From contig MU405237.1 in the NCBI GenBank assembly GCA_022836615.1, forward strand, positions 1 through 64,000: a stretch of 64,000 bases of DNA. The letters are read 5' to 3'. Below, one piece after another: positions 1 to 10,642 of this stretch. This DNA is from Annulohypoxylon bovei var. microspora (lineage: Eukaryota > Ascomycota > Sordariomycetes > Xylariales > Hypoxylaceae). The notes under the pieces were generated by a model that worked only from the letters and a program-made list of their open reading frames with translations, made no database searches and was not told the DNA's origin. Made by a program: the position numbers and the translations under genes. Position 1 is the first letter of the stretch, and each line of letters starts with the position of its first letter.

Positions 1-110
1 AAAACCACAACAACCCCCAACCCTACACCCCCCCTCCCCGCGGCGGGGGGGGGCGCCCCCCCCCCCCTCGTCCCCTACCCCCTTACTTTACACCTACTGA
101 TTTACTGACT

Positions 111-242
111 TACTGGTTTACTAACTTACTGGTTTACTGGTTTACTGGTCTACTGGTTTACTGGTCTACTGGTTTACTGGTCTACTGGTCTACTGGTCTA
201 CTGGTTTACTGGTCTACTGGTCTACTGGTTTACTGGTCTACT
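111..242. repeat. 8-bp minisatellite TACTGGTY
   Basis: The unit TACTGGTT or TACTGGTC is repeated head to tail with almost no other change. T and C alternate irregularly at the last position. It is preceded by degenerate copies (ACTGATT, ACTGACT) from about 97 onward. Confidence 0.85.
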
Positions 243-256
243 GCACGTCTATTGAT

Positions 257-298
257 CTACTGCTACGCATCTACTGCTACGCATCTACTGCTACGCAT
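257..298. repeat. 14-bp triplicate CTACTGCTACGCAT
   Basis: Three identical 14-bp units lie in tandem (257-270, 271-284, 285-298), directly after the 8-bp minisatellite. They share its CTACTG core, which suggests that one array evolved from the other. Confidence 0.85.
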
Positions 299-864
299 TT
301 ATTGCATCTATTAATCTAGTAAGTTTGGCACGACAATGATGTTAACGATATTGTTGTGTGGATGTGTAGATATGTAGATGTGTGGATGTGTAGATGGATG
401 GATAAATAGATATGTGGATGTAAAAAGTAAAAGAAAATAAAAAAAACTTCTAAGTTTTTTTTCTTTAAATGTTGCTGCTGCTGCTATACATATGGGGTTT
501 ATTGCTGTTGTAGGTGCTATTGCAAATGCTGTTACAAATACTGTTGTAGGTAAAAAAACGAAAAAAAAGTCTAAGTTTTTTTTTTCTTGAAGTGGTTTAA
601 GTTACTACTGTTGTTGTTGTATATGGTGTTGTAGGTGGTGCTATAGGTGGTGTTGTAGCCTTGGAAGTGGTGTTGTAGGTGTTGCCGTAAGTGTAGTCTA
701 GGGCTTAAAAATATCGTTGACCTTGTTGTCACGTTAGGTCACCTGACCTCCGGACAGCTATCGGTACCCACTTTTTAACTATATTTTCAATTTACCAGCT
801 ATAAAACCGAATAATAATTATTTTTTTGCGAATGATTATTTACCTACAAATGATTATTGTAATT

Positions 865-946
865 AAGTGGATTTATAATGATTATTAGAAATTTATAATA
901 ATTATTAAAAATTTATAATAATTATTTTAAAAATATAATGATTATT
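865..946. repeat. AT-rich tandem repeat of about 20 bp
   Basis: About four imperfect units of the form ATTTATAATRATTATTARAA follow one another, nearly pure A/T. Upstream bases (about 800-860) hold further TGATTATT copies. The extreme AT bias could reflect old repeat-induced point mutation; this is inference only. Confidence 0.55.
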
Positions 947-1797
947 AGCTCCCACCTTTTCCCGCTATGATAGGTAGGTAATTAACTTTAGAAAACAGCA
1001 ACCTTTTTCCGACTTGTTTTAAGCCTTCCTCAATTTCTTGGTTCTTAAGGTATACCGTTCAGTTAGTATAATTTGAAAGAATAGTTGGTTAAGTCCCTTT
1101 TGCTGAATTATTTGATCAACTATGCCAAGTCGATGCTTCATTGGTGTATCTCATTGATTTTCGCCGAGTTATACTGGTACGTACGAAGTATTAAGTTTGT
1201 TGAAGCTCGAATCTCAATCCCCGTGCCCCGAGCAGCTCTACCTAGAGTCCTAAATGATCCAAGGCACTATTAATGCTAACATAATATTAATAATTATATA
1301 CTGTAGAGTTGCGGTGAATAATTATCAACACGAAGAGGGAACGATTGTATATTAAAGATTCTCGGGAAGATTAATTAACAGTCGGCGCGTTACGCAACGG
1401 CGAGTTACGCAACGGCGAGCCCCTGATCCTCCGATCGTCCGAAACGACGCTCCGGACCCGACAAACGGTCTTGCGATATTATAGCAGACGGAGCATCGGG
1501 TATCACAGCACCGATATCATTCAAAAATCACGTTGTTTCGCCAGATTTTCTGCTTCCATTCTCTCCGTAGTGGCTATGCTATTGTTATATAAAAATGGTG
1601 CCGAGACATGCAATTCCTCAATTCGGGAAGAATATTTGCAGTGTAACCTTACATACACATCATAGAACGCATCTCTGATTAATAATTACCTTTTTATATT
1701 GGCTAAATAATCATTCTATACTTCTTTAGACCCGCGGCATACCTTTTATTTAGTTTATGTTACGCCTTTTTGGTCTAAAGCCTAATAGTAGTTCGTC

Positions 1798-3481
1798 ATG
1801 ACCAGCCAAGAAGATCTACACCCCGAGAAGAAGGATGATGGATTCGGGAGTCTAGACAATGAGGAAAACCACGACATCGAGCGGGGAGAAGCGGCAACAG
1901 ACCAAAAGGACCATGATCCCAACATCGTTGACTGGGATGGACCTGATGACCCCTCAAACCCACTCAACTGGTCAACACTCAAGAAGGGCCTTCACATCGC
2001 TTACGTCAGTCTCTTCGTCCTTTTCGCGTATGTATTTCTTTCCATCTCCCCATCTTGACCTAACTGACACCTTGTCTCTTAGAAACCTAGCCGCGACCAT
2101 GTTTGCTCCTGGAGCAGCAAAACTGGCTGAAGAATTCCATATCACCAGCTCCACAGTCGCCACCTTCACGGTCAGCATTTACGTCCTAGGTTTCATGGTG
2201 GGACCCCTATTCCTCGCGCCACTCTCAGAGCTGTACGGCCGACTCGGCATCTACTATGGCTGCAATTTCTTCTATATATGTTTTACTCTAGGCTGCGCTC
2301 TTAGCAAGGATGTTGGGATGTTTCTTGCCTTTAGATTTCTGGCCGGCTGCGCTTCTTCTGGCCCCCTGACAATAGGGGGTGGTACGATAGCCGACGTGAC
2401 TCCTCAAGAAAAGCGAGGCAAGGCCATGTCGAGTTTTCTTCTGGGACCACTTCTAGGACCCGTACGTAAACCCGTAACATGAAGAAAGACGGCAATTTCA
2501 CTAACAGATTACTATGTAGTCAGTCGGACCCATTGTCGGGGGCTTTGTGTCGGAATACATCGGTTGGCGTTGGACTTTTTGGATAATCCTTATCCTAGTA
2601 AGTTGGAACCTCCCCCATAATGTGTGTTGCCATTCTCGAACTAACCTGCTTTCTCGTAGTCTGGCAGCCTTAGTCTCGTTTCTCTCATATTCTTAAGAGA
2701 GACGAACGCCGCGGTCTTGCTACAGAGAAAGACGGAGCGTCTTCGGAGAGAAACCGGGAATAACATGCTGACCTCCAAACTGGGGTCAAAGTTACCCCCT
2801 CGCGAACTACTCGCCCGCTCCGTTGTTCGCCCAGTGAAGATGATCATCTTCTCACCCATCACCCTACTACTATCCCTCTATGGAGGCGTGATCTTCGGGC
2901 TTGTATTCCTTCTCTTCACAACATTTCCAAGCATATTCGAGGGACAATACGGGTTTAGTCCTGGCTCCTCTGGTTTAGCATATCTGGGTCTTGGTATCGG
3001 AATGATATGCGGCTTGGTATTGTTCACTCTCCTGAGCGATAGGTTACTCGGTCACACGACAAGCGGCGAGATGGCCAAGCCCGAGAAGCGCCTTATCCTG
3101 ATGAAGTGGTTTGCCCCCATCACCCCCCTCGGCTGTTTCTTGTACGGATGGAGCGCGTACTACAAGGTCCATTGGATAGTTCCCGAGATCGGGACATTCA
3201 TCGTGGGACTCGGGGCGCTTTTCGTCATGCTCCCGTCGCAGACATACCTCGTGGACGCCTTTGGGCCGCAGGCCGCTGCTTCCGCTCTGGCTGCGAATGT
3301 CATCATCCGGAGCCCCTTTGGAGCCTTTCTTACTTTCGCTGCTACGCCACTGTACCAAAACCTAGGGCTCGGTTGGGGTAATACCGTACTAGGGTTCATC
3401 TGCTTTGCTTTTACACCGGTGCCGTGGCTGTTCTACCACTACGGCGAATACCTGAGAACTCGCTTTGCTGTCAAGCTATAA
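1798..3481 (+). CDS. MFS multidrug transporter, DHA1-like
   Basis: A 502-aa major facilitator superfamily transporter of the plasma membrane, probably a proton-coupled exporter of drugs or secondary metabolites. Exons are 1798-2027, 2083-2461, 2520-2597 and 2660-3481; all phases close. The acidic cytoplasmic N-terminus carries the fungal DHA1 signature DDPSNPLNWS just before TM1. The loop between TM2 and TM3 has motif A (SELYGRLG). The drug-antiporter motif C is read across the second splice (GPLLGPSVGPIVGG). A charged central loop (KTERLRRE) splits two six-helix halves, and the protein ends a few residues after the last helix, as usual for this subfamily. The substrate cannot be told from sequence. 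The nitrilase gene follows downstream on the same strand, but nothing shows a functional link. Confidence 0.9.
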
Positions 3482-4319
3482 TTTTATAGTGTGTGGCAAT
3501 TGTTGAGTTCGGAGTCAAATGCCACTCTTCTTTCAACGACATTGGTTAATATATAGACAAGTATGGTTTTAGAGAGAACGGATAAACTGGCAAATATGGA
3601 AGACGAACAGCTCATCTTTCTGAGCACGCCTTGTAAAGCTAACCACCCCCACCTTCGCTGAAAAGCAAAATCACCCCCATCCATGGATGGATGCAGGCAG
3701 CTGGCAGATCAAAAGCATAGGTGCTGAAACTGCACTAATTAGGGGGTATCTACCGCCGATCAAAAAGCCACATTAGGGCACGAGCTCGAATGGTTTTATT
3801 GCTAACAATCACACCTTAATTGTACCTACCTACCTAATCATTCATATATATATATATATATATATAGTATATATACTCAGTGTATTATATTATTCAAACC
3901 ACCTCAATGAAATCGCGAAGAATCTCATGATCATATCAATCCGCCGCATACACTTGTGTGGATTCCAACGTCTACACCACCTCGCTAGAAATTGCTTGCT
4001 CGGCTACATATCCTCGGCTCTTGGGGAGCACGATGAACTATATGGACTGGCTAGCTATTTACGGGTATAACCAAACAAATCCATCTGGAAATTTCGGAAC
4101 CTACTTGGGTAGTTGAAATGTGTTCCATAGGTCAGCATCATGCGATTCCCCCTCATCTACTTCAGAAGTTGTGTAGTTTGTGCCCATGACCAAATCCCGG
4201 ATGCCGAGATCAGAGCCCGACGCAGTCGTTATTAGAACACACAGGTTGGATTGGCGTCGTATGGGCATTTGATAAAGTAGAAACGTTATAGAAGCCATCG
4301 ATAGTATTCCTCGGCGACA
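3482..4319. other. Intergenic region, transporter to nitrilase
   Basis: 838 bases with no gene seen. They hold the transporter 3' end, a (TA)n microsatellite around 3844-3867 and presumably the nitrilase promoter. Confidence 0.6.
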
Positions 4320-5417
4320 ATGAGTACGCTAACACGGATCGCCGCCTGCCATGCCTCGCCCGTCTTCCTATCGGCGAAAGAGACGACGGCGAAGGCCATA
4401 TCGCTAATACAAGAAGCCGCGGGTAACAAAGCGAACCTCGTAGTCTTTCCCGAATCATATATCCCAGCATTTCCCATATGGAGCGCTCTAAGGGCCCCAG
4501 CCGAGAACCACGATCTATTCAAAAGGATAGCGGTAGAGTCGATTTACGTCGACGGTGACGAAGTGAACTCGATCCGCGCGACGGCAAAGCAGTTCGGTGT
4601 ACTTATCAGTCTCGGCTTTTCAGAGAAAGTGCGCTACAGCAGCGCCACCCTGTTCAACTCGAACATTCTCATAGGAACGGACGGCGAGATCCTCGTTCAC
4701 CATCGGAAACTCATGCCCACGTTTTACGAGAAGCTGACATGGGCTCCTGGTGACGGACACGGCCTCAAGGTGGCTGAGACTCAGTTCGGGAAGGTTGGAG
4801 CTCTCATCTGTGGGGAGAACACCAATCCTCTGGCGCTGTACACTATGACGGCTCAGGGTGAACAGATCCATATTAGTTCTTGGCCGGCTATCTGGCCTAC
4901 TCGGATGCCTGAAGGTGTATTGCCTGCGCCGAGCAACGAGGTTGTCAATGGTAGTGGAACCGACGGCAAGGCATCTACTCCCAGCGCTGCTCGTGGGGTG
5001 AACTACGATAATGTCGCTGCCAACAGGACGCGAGCCGCGGCCCACTGCTTCGAAGCAAAGTGCTTTGGCGTTCTTTGCGCTGGCTACCTCGGGCCCGACG
5101 CTATCGAGATAGCCACATCCGGTTCCAGCACACCTGAAATTGTGTCACAAGGACTACAGGGTTCCTCGAGGGGCGCGACCATGTTTCTAGATACGACGGG
5201 GACACTACTGCCCGGATTCACTATCGACCCTAAGACATCGGCCCAGGAGCAGGAGGATTTTCTTCAAGAAAAAGAGGGTATCCTGTATGTCGACGTCAAC
5301 TTGGAAGATTGTATAGAGGGAAAGCAGTATCACGATATTGCCGGTGGGTACCAGAGGTTAGACGTATTCGAGTTGAAAGTTGATCGTAGGCGAAGGCAGC
5401 CAGCCCTATTCGAATGA
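4320..5417 (+). CDS. Nitrilase (carbon-nitrogen hydrolase)
   Basis: A 365-aa single-exon enzyme of the nitrilase branch of the carbon-nitrogen hydrolase superfamily, which turns nitriles into carboxylic acids and ammonia. The catalytic triad is complete: Glu45 in FPESY, Lys130 in HHRKLMPT and Cys164 in the LICGENTNP nucleophile elbow. A second structural Glu (137) follows the lysine. The length is typical of aliphatic or arylacetonitrilase-type fungal enzymes, which form helical oligomers; no targeting signal is seen, so it is probably cytosolic. The region around 210-230 (NEVVNGSGTDGKASTP) is an insertion-like, flexible loop. Cyanide hydratases are close relatives, and substrate class cannot be fixed from sequence. 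The start is the first ATG of the open frame. Confidence 0.93.
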   Translation: MSTLTRIAACHASPVFLSAKETTAKAISLIQEAAGNKANLVVFPESYIPAFPIWSALRAPAENHDLFKRIAVESIYVDGDEVNSIRATAKQFGVLISLGFSEKVRYSSATLFNSNILIGTDGEILVHHRKLMPTFYEKLTWAPGDGHGLKVAETQFGKVGALICGENTNPLALYTMTAQGEQIHISSWPAIWPTRMPEGVLPAPSNEVVNGSGTDGKASTPSAARGVNYDNVAANRTRAAAHCFEAKCFGVLCAGYLGPDAIEIATSGSSTPEIVSQGLQGSSRGATMFLDTTGTLLPGFTIDPKTSAQEQEDFLQEKEGILYVDVNLEDCIEGKQYHDIAGGYQRLDVFELKVDRRRRQPALFE

Positions 5418-5621
5418 ATGGACGAAAGTACGGGACTGGATACAATCACGATTGCCGATCACATTAAGCCAGCTTAAGTTCCAACTACTTCAATTATCAC
5501 AGATGGTCACATAAAAGTCTTTTCGGGTCCAAGTTTTCAATTCATGTGTACTTAGACTAGTGTGCCCACGTAGGCAGTCGGGTTGCTACTATCGACGATG
5601 TGGTCTACTGTCATTCTTAGA

Positions 5622-6308
5622 CTACCAATTCTCGTATTGGGTGTTAAGAACCCAGCGAATAGAAGTGGTAAGGAAAATCCACTCATCCACCAGCTCAGTC
5701 AGTGGTGTCACCGGGCCCAGGTAGCCTTGAGGAAAGTCCGAGGTGAGCTTCAGGCGTGAAAAGGTGTAGACCTTTGTGAGCTGCACAACTGTGGCCAGGT
5801 TGAGCTCATCCAAGTTGCCGGGGTTGGGTGAGGCATTGGAAACATCGTCGGCTTTCAAGTGGAAGCCTCCGCCCTCGATTCCTTGAGTCTTGACCTCATC
5901 AAGGACACGGTTGTAGAAGAGCGGCAAGTCCTCGTTGTTGTGCCACGCCTGGTTTATGCTGGCTTTCACCCACGCGCTGATGTTCTTCTTGCACGCCTTA
6001 AAGATCGCGGTCAGCAGGCCCGCCAGACGATCTCGGTTTACCCGATCATCGGGGTTAGGCACGCCGAGAGCCTCGGCGATGTTCTCTTGAACGGGCAAGG
6101 TGAGCCTAGATTGACTAAGCGGCTGCTCGAAACCAAGGACCACAATGGCGATGCGGTGATTGCCAGAAAAAGCACCAGAGTCAGGACCTGGCTCGTCGTT
6201 GGTGGGGTGCAGATCAAGAAGGGCATGCTCATTCGACTGGGCCTCAGGGAAGTTGATGTTGTCATGGTAGCGTCCGGTCGACGTGGAGTCCGGCGTGGAG
6301 TCCGACAT
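5622..6308 (-). CDS. Hypothetical protein, 228 aa
   Basis: A single uninterrupted frame of 228 residues that I do not recognise. The first 60 residues are polar and probably disordered (SDSTPDSTSTGRYHDN). The remainder looks like a compact alpha-helical domain (LAGLLTAIFKACKKNISAWV and later helices) and ends in ENW. There are no membrane segments, signal peptide or cysteine motifs. A probable 5'UTR intron (6323-6382, donor GTAAGT, branch CTGAC, acceptor CCCAG) just upstream of the ATG supports a real transcript on this strand. It ends tail to tail with the nitrilase, 204 bases away. A 163-aa frame on the opposite strand (5859-6350) is taken as a shadow. Confidence 0.6.
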   Translation of the reverse strand: MSDSTPDSTSTGRYHDNINFPEAQSNEHALLDLHPTNDEPGPDSGAFSGNHRIAIVVLGFEQPLSQSRLTLPVQENIAEALGVPNPDDRVNRDRLAGLLTAIFKACKKNISAWVKASINQAWHNNEDLPLFYNRVLDEVKTQGIEGGGFHLKADDVSNASPNPGNLDELNLATVVQLTKVYTFSRLKLTSDFPQGYLGPVTPLTELVDEWIFLTTSIRWVLNTQYENW

Positions 6309-6322
6309 GATGCTAGAATTGC

Positions 6323-6382
6323 CTGGGTACCAGAAGTCAGTAAAAATTAAAGACAGAATATAAAGGCATTATTCGTACTTAC
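6323..6382 (-). other. Probable 5'UTR intron of the 228-aa gene
   Basis: Read on the minus strand, it begins GTAAGTACG and ends with CTGACTTCTGGTACCCAG. It is 60 nt long, with a branch site 14-18 nt from the acceptor, and sits 14 bases before the ATG. The splice signals are clear; transcription is inferred. Confidence 0.5.
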
Positions 6383-6383
6383 A

Positions 6384-7874
6384 GAAGTGCCTTGTGTCGA
6401 TCAGAGATGAATGTTTTCTTATTGTCGAAGGAAGCTGTTTTCTTTGCCTTCGGAACGCAGAAAGAACACAGAAGAGAGATGGTGCGGTCCTCGTTCCAAG
6501 TCTTAAGCAAAGACTGTGGAGGTTGGATCGGTAAGCGGTTGTTCTCACTCAAGTCACTCTTAGGGAAAGAGTGAGAAGAAGGAGAAAGGTTTGTGTTGGG
6601 GGGAAGAAAGTGAGTTGGGAAAAAAACTTGAAGCCTTTCTTTTTTATCCCAGAGGACTGCTGATTACAAGGTAAACAGACCACCTATCTAGTAAGTCAAA
6701 AGGTCCCTTTCTAGATGGCTGGATACGATCAGGGCGGCCTATGCTTCTGCTACAAGTTACATTCTACGGATGAGTGTTAGTATATGACTCCCGAGACAGA
6801 ACACTACACCGGGGACTCAATGTCGTTCCTCGACCTCCGACGAGAAAGGATCAAAGACGGTCCTTGAACTTTGACGTGAAGTTACGGATTTGAATAGGGC
6901 TTTTTAGCTTGATATATATCGGTCTGTTACACTTTCTTAATTTTAAAGGGGGGGTATAGGTTGGTAAAAGTTAAGGGACGTATCTTATATTTATACTATG
7001 TTATTTCAAATTATCTTGATATCCATAACGAGAAACCTATTATAACATAGGGAATCACCAGCCTTTCCTCGAAGAAGCTTAAAGGCTAGTTATTTCTTTA
7101 GTTAGTCGTATGTATATAGTTGACAGGGTTATTCAAAAGTGTAAGAGAATAATTACCTAAGAAGTATTAAACTTCAAGTAGAAATTGGGTCGGATTATTA
7201 CCATGACGATTCGAACAATATATTGGCAAGTAGGTTTAAAGCGTAATCTGGTTTCTATAACCAGCACATAATATTTTTCATAACTAGGAGGCGATAAGGC
7301 TAAAGGGGTTAAATGAGAAGTTATGTAAATATAAAAATGCTTGTCTCTTTTACTAAGAACATATTACAAAGTTAACTGAATATAAAATTATCTGACCTAG
7401 GAATCAATTCATACCGAAGTACATACCTATGGGGCTCGACTTTGATCTGCTACTTATAATTGCTATAAGGTCGCGTAAATTGTCAATCAAACATACAAAG
7501 CTTAACGATAGAAACGACAAAATACATTTGATTCAAACATCGTGGTTTTAAAATTAAAGCAATCTGATAAAAATATGAAGCGGCTAGAGATATGAGGATT
7601 GTACTTGACTTGACTAGGTACCTATGTTTGTCGTAGGAGTTAATTTAATCGAAAAAAATCCATATAGTCAAAGAAAAAGGGGTACGAAGAAAAGATTGTT
7701 AGATATAATATATGAATTTACTATAGCTAGTTGCTAATACTTCTGTTCCTTCATTTTCATTTCGCCATGTTCCAAGGTTGGTATTATTAATACAGCTTTA
7801 GCTTCCCTTAGAGTCAGAGGATCAAGACACGTGCCATGCCATTTCTCATATTTTATTTCTATCTGCAAACAACG
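6384..7874. other. Gene-free AT-rich block
   Basis: The promoter side of the 228-aa gene runs to about 6660. From about 6880 to 7800 the DNA becomes clearly AT-rich with stops in all frames. I find no terminal repeats and no recognisable transposon coding. It may be a decayed, point-mutated repeat. Confidence 0.5.
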
Positions 7875-9681
7875 TCACGAAGTTGCCTTAGCCGCTTCCT
7901 TCTCTGCGGCCTTCGCAGCCTTCTTCGCCGCTATCTGCTTCTCCTTTTCTAATTTCTTGAGTTGGTTCTTCGTTAGCTTAGCCTCGCCGCCTTCATTTTC
8001 TGGCTTGGCCGACCCATCCTCCACAACGGGGACGATTCTCGGCGCCTTAGGATTTCCTCCCCACTTCAATGGCCGCACTGACATGTAATGCTTGACCGTC
8101 TCTTCTGTTGCCTTTGCTCTCCGTTCTTGAAACGCGGCAACGTAATCCTGTAGATACTTGATACATATTGCTTTCAGCTAAGTTTAAGTTAGTACCACAG
8201 TCTATAAACAAAGGTTCGCATAATATACCTCTCCAGTAAGCAGTTTGCCTTCTCTGTAGTCTTGCCCAACTTTTGCGAGCTCCTATAGATATATTAGCAA
8301 CGGAAGTATAGAGAGGGCAGTTTAATAATGTACCTCATCGTCTTCCATGAAGAACTGTAGATATTGGTACGAAACATCTATGTCGGGATTTCCACCCTTC
8401 TCTCTTTGCTCCTCTGCACTCACTTGTCCACCAGAAAAGGCAAACTTGTTGATCTTGTCCTTGATCTGCTTGGGGGTATCTTTCATGAAAATAGCAGAGG
8501 AATCAATGCTAGCGGACATCTTGGATCCAGGGCCTTGCAATGCGTCTAGGAAACGAGAATGAATTAGGGAAGGCTTGGCATATCTCAGTTTGGCAGCACA
8601 ATCTCGAGTCAAGCGGAAGTACGGATCTTGGTCGATGGCGCAGGGAATTAGGCATGGAATGGTAGCTGACTTCTTTTCGTCTTCACCAAATATATGCGGG
8701 AAAGTAGTGGCGAATGCGGTTGCGCCCTGTATACTGGTGAAGTGAATCTTGCCAATGTTCGAGCTATACTGGTGTTAGTTGATTGTTGTCACGTGTCAAT
8801 AAAAGAAAGGGGGATGGGGGGATGTTTCACCTTTCGTCAAAGCCGAAGGTAGCCTTTGCTGTGTTGTAAGTGACAAGTTTTGCAAATCGAGTAACGTTTC
8901 TGTAGAAAGCTCCGCCCATAAATTCATAATCAGAGAAGATAAATGTCTTCTCGGGATCAAAGCCTATGGCGATGATATCTTGGCAGTTAGCTCGCGAATA
9001 GCCTATGACCTCTTCGACAGTTCTCTTCTCGGAGAAGAGGAATTTCTCGTCTGTTAAGCATTACGATTAGTTCGCGATCTCTAAGTGAGATAATTCTAAA
9101 GCCACGAACCATCCGTAAGCATGATGACTAAGGGCACATCGAAGACATCTTGTAACCACCTAGAATAGTAAGTTTAGTCCCATCTCCTTATAGTATGATA
9201 GCATGAAGCTTTAGACTAAGGATATATACTGACTTGCAGAAATCGAAGATTTGCGTATGCCCAATGTGCATACTATCACTACTGGGACCACGACCAGTAT
9301 ATAAGAAGAAAGGTTCGCCCTAGGGATTACTTCTTAGATGAAACCCAGCAGTGATTGATAACCTCCGTGCCATACCTTCTCATATCGATCTAGTATTATT
9401 CCAAGATCTCTTTCGCTGAAGACGATCTGCCGTCGCATAAATCGGTGTGGTTTGTGACCGGTGACTCGCTCGAATCTTTCCAGCATCCCTTCGTCGATCA
9501 ATTTGGTGCCGAATTCCTCCACTAGCTTCTTGTAGTCGATGGCCTTGAGTTTACCATCTTCGCCAACTTCACCAGACACATTCCAGGGGTCGACGGTCTG
9601 CTTTGACGGCGCAGGAGCCGAAACATCAGGGTCTGCAGCAGGCGGGACCTGTTTGCTCGGGGCCTCAAGCTCTGAAGCCAT
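7875..9681 (-). CDS. WRS1: Tryptophanyl-tRNA synthetase, cytoplasmic
   Basis: Charges tRNA-Trp in the cytosol (class Ic synthetase). Seven exons on the minus strand: 9681-9376, 9319-9234, 9159-9111, 9050-8831, 8763-8334, 8282-8229 and 8177-7875; all phases agree. The spliced protein shows the eukaryotic TrpRS hallmarks: FFLYTGRGPSSDSMHIGHT with the HIGH motif, DDEKFLF, the FIFSD stretch and the KMSAS loop after GPGSK. The N-terminal extension is Pro/Ala rich. The C-terminus is a highly charged Lys/Ala helix (KNQLKKLEKEKQIAAKKA), a common fungal appendix for tRNA or complex binding. The start is the ATG at 9681; an upstream in-frame GTG is not needed. It is transcribed divergently from SMD3. 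Confidence 0.95.
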
Positions 9682-10176
9682 ATTCGGTGGCCAGAGAGTC
9701 ACTTCGTCGATTTTACCTTTGCAAGTAATTCTAGCCGACTGAAATTATTATTACTCCAATTGAAGTTCGTAGTACATCTAGGCACACAAGTAGAAGTCAG
9801 TGTAGAAATTAGTGTAAAAGATGACAGCGCGCGCGAAGTTAGAGTGACTCAATGGAGGGGCACTTTCCGAAGCTTTTTGGAGGGGCATGTACCCAGTATC
9901 AAAGTACCTTTAACAAGGGTCTTCGCCAAGGCCATGGTGAACAAATCCAGTCTAAGGTGAATGCATCAAATTATGGGGTCATCTTATCGATATGGATAAT
10001 TGTGCGGATCGGAAAAATTCATCTCCCACCTTGAGCTCCTGCGGTCTGAGCAATTCGTTTTATCGATTCCGATATTCAATTGTCAACAGCTCCATACCCA
10101 AATCTCCATATAGCCAACTCCGACCGCGTGTTATCGTCTCACCCAATTTCGAACGTCTTTTCCTCCCAAAATCAAA
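9682..10176. promoter_or_regulatory. Divergent promoter WRS1 / SMD3
   Basis: 495 bases separate the start codons of two housekeeping genes on opposite strands. The region must hold both core promoters. It contains no other credible gene and no obvious TATA box. Confidence 0.55.
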
Positions 10177-10642
10177 ATGACGTCGACAATCGGTATCCCC
10201 ATCAAGCTCCTAAACGAGGCGCAAGGCCACATCGTCACGTTAGAGATCACCTCGGGTCAAACATATCGTGGCAAGCTACTAGAGGGTGAGTTTATCTTGT
10301 AGACCAACTATCTACCCATTTTAGACGCGTTCATACTGACAATTCCTCGTACAGCTGAGGACAATATGAACGTACAACTCAAGGATATCACAGTGACCGC
10401 GCGCGACGGCCGAGTCAGCCATTTGGACCAGGTCTACATTCGTGGAAGCCATGTGCGATTCTTCATCGTGCCTGACATGTTGAAGTATGTACTAGTATTT
10501 ACACATTTTTATGGACATTACTAACCTTCTCAGAAACGCACCCATGTTCCGAAGTCGCAACGCCAGAGGTCGTGGTGTTGGTTTAGCCAGAGGACGAGCG
10601 ACTGTCAGCAGGGCGAGAGCAAGCGGACGTGGAGGACGATGA
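10177..10642 (+). CDS. SMD3: Small nuclear ribonucleoprotein Sm D3
   Basis: A 115-aa core Sm protein of the spliceosomal snRNPs. Exons are 10177-10285, 10355-10484 and 10534-10642. The Sm1 motif (HIVTLEITSGQTYRGKLLEAEDNMNVQL) is split by the first intron, and the Sm2 motif is QVYIRGSHVRFFIVPDML. The Arg-Gly-rich tail (RGRGVGLARGRA...GRGGR) is the usual target of symmetric arginine dimethylation and binds SMN-type assembly factors in other eukaryotes. The length is normal for the family. The initiating ATG lies just after AAAATC and is the only ATG in frame upstream of the Sm fold. Confidence 0.96.

Larger units (their letters stand above)
1..1797. other. Gene-free, low-complexity left end
   Basis: No convincing gene lies here. 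The first 70 bases are C/G homopolymer runs. They are followed by an 8-bp minisatellite (111-242), a 14-bp triplicate (257-298), GATGTG-type repeats (about 358-420), two related A-tract/T-tract segments (about 431-600) and an AT-rich repeat (about 865-946). ORFs at 1085-1273 and 1471-1665 are short, resemble nothing I know and start in AT-rich DNA. The last 100 bases are presumably the promoter of the transporter gene. I see no TTAGGG or CCCTAA array, so this is not shown to be a telomere. Confidence 0.7.

Noticed and set aside
1..70. Telomere at the window start
   Set aside because: C/G homopolymers and a single ACCCTAC are not a TTAGGG array.
111..298. CRISPR array
   Set aside because: Head-to-tail repeats without spacers, in a eukaryote.
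5859..6350. 163-aa plus-strand frame
   Set aside because: Fully antisense to the 228-aa gene, whose strand has a good 5'UTR intron.
9320..9344. 25-nt intron in WRS1
   Set aside because: A donor at AAG/GTATGG (9375) gives a normal 56-nt intron and restores the conserved sequence before FFLYTGRG.
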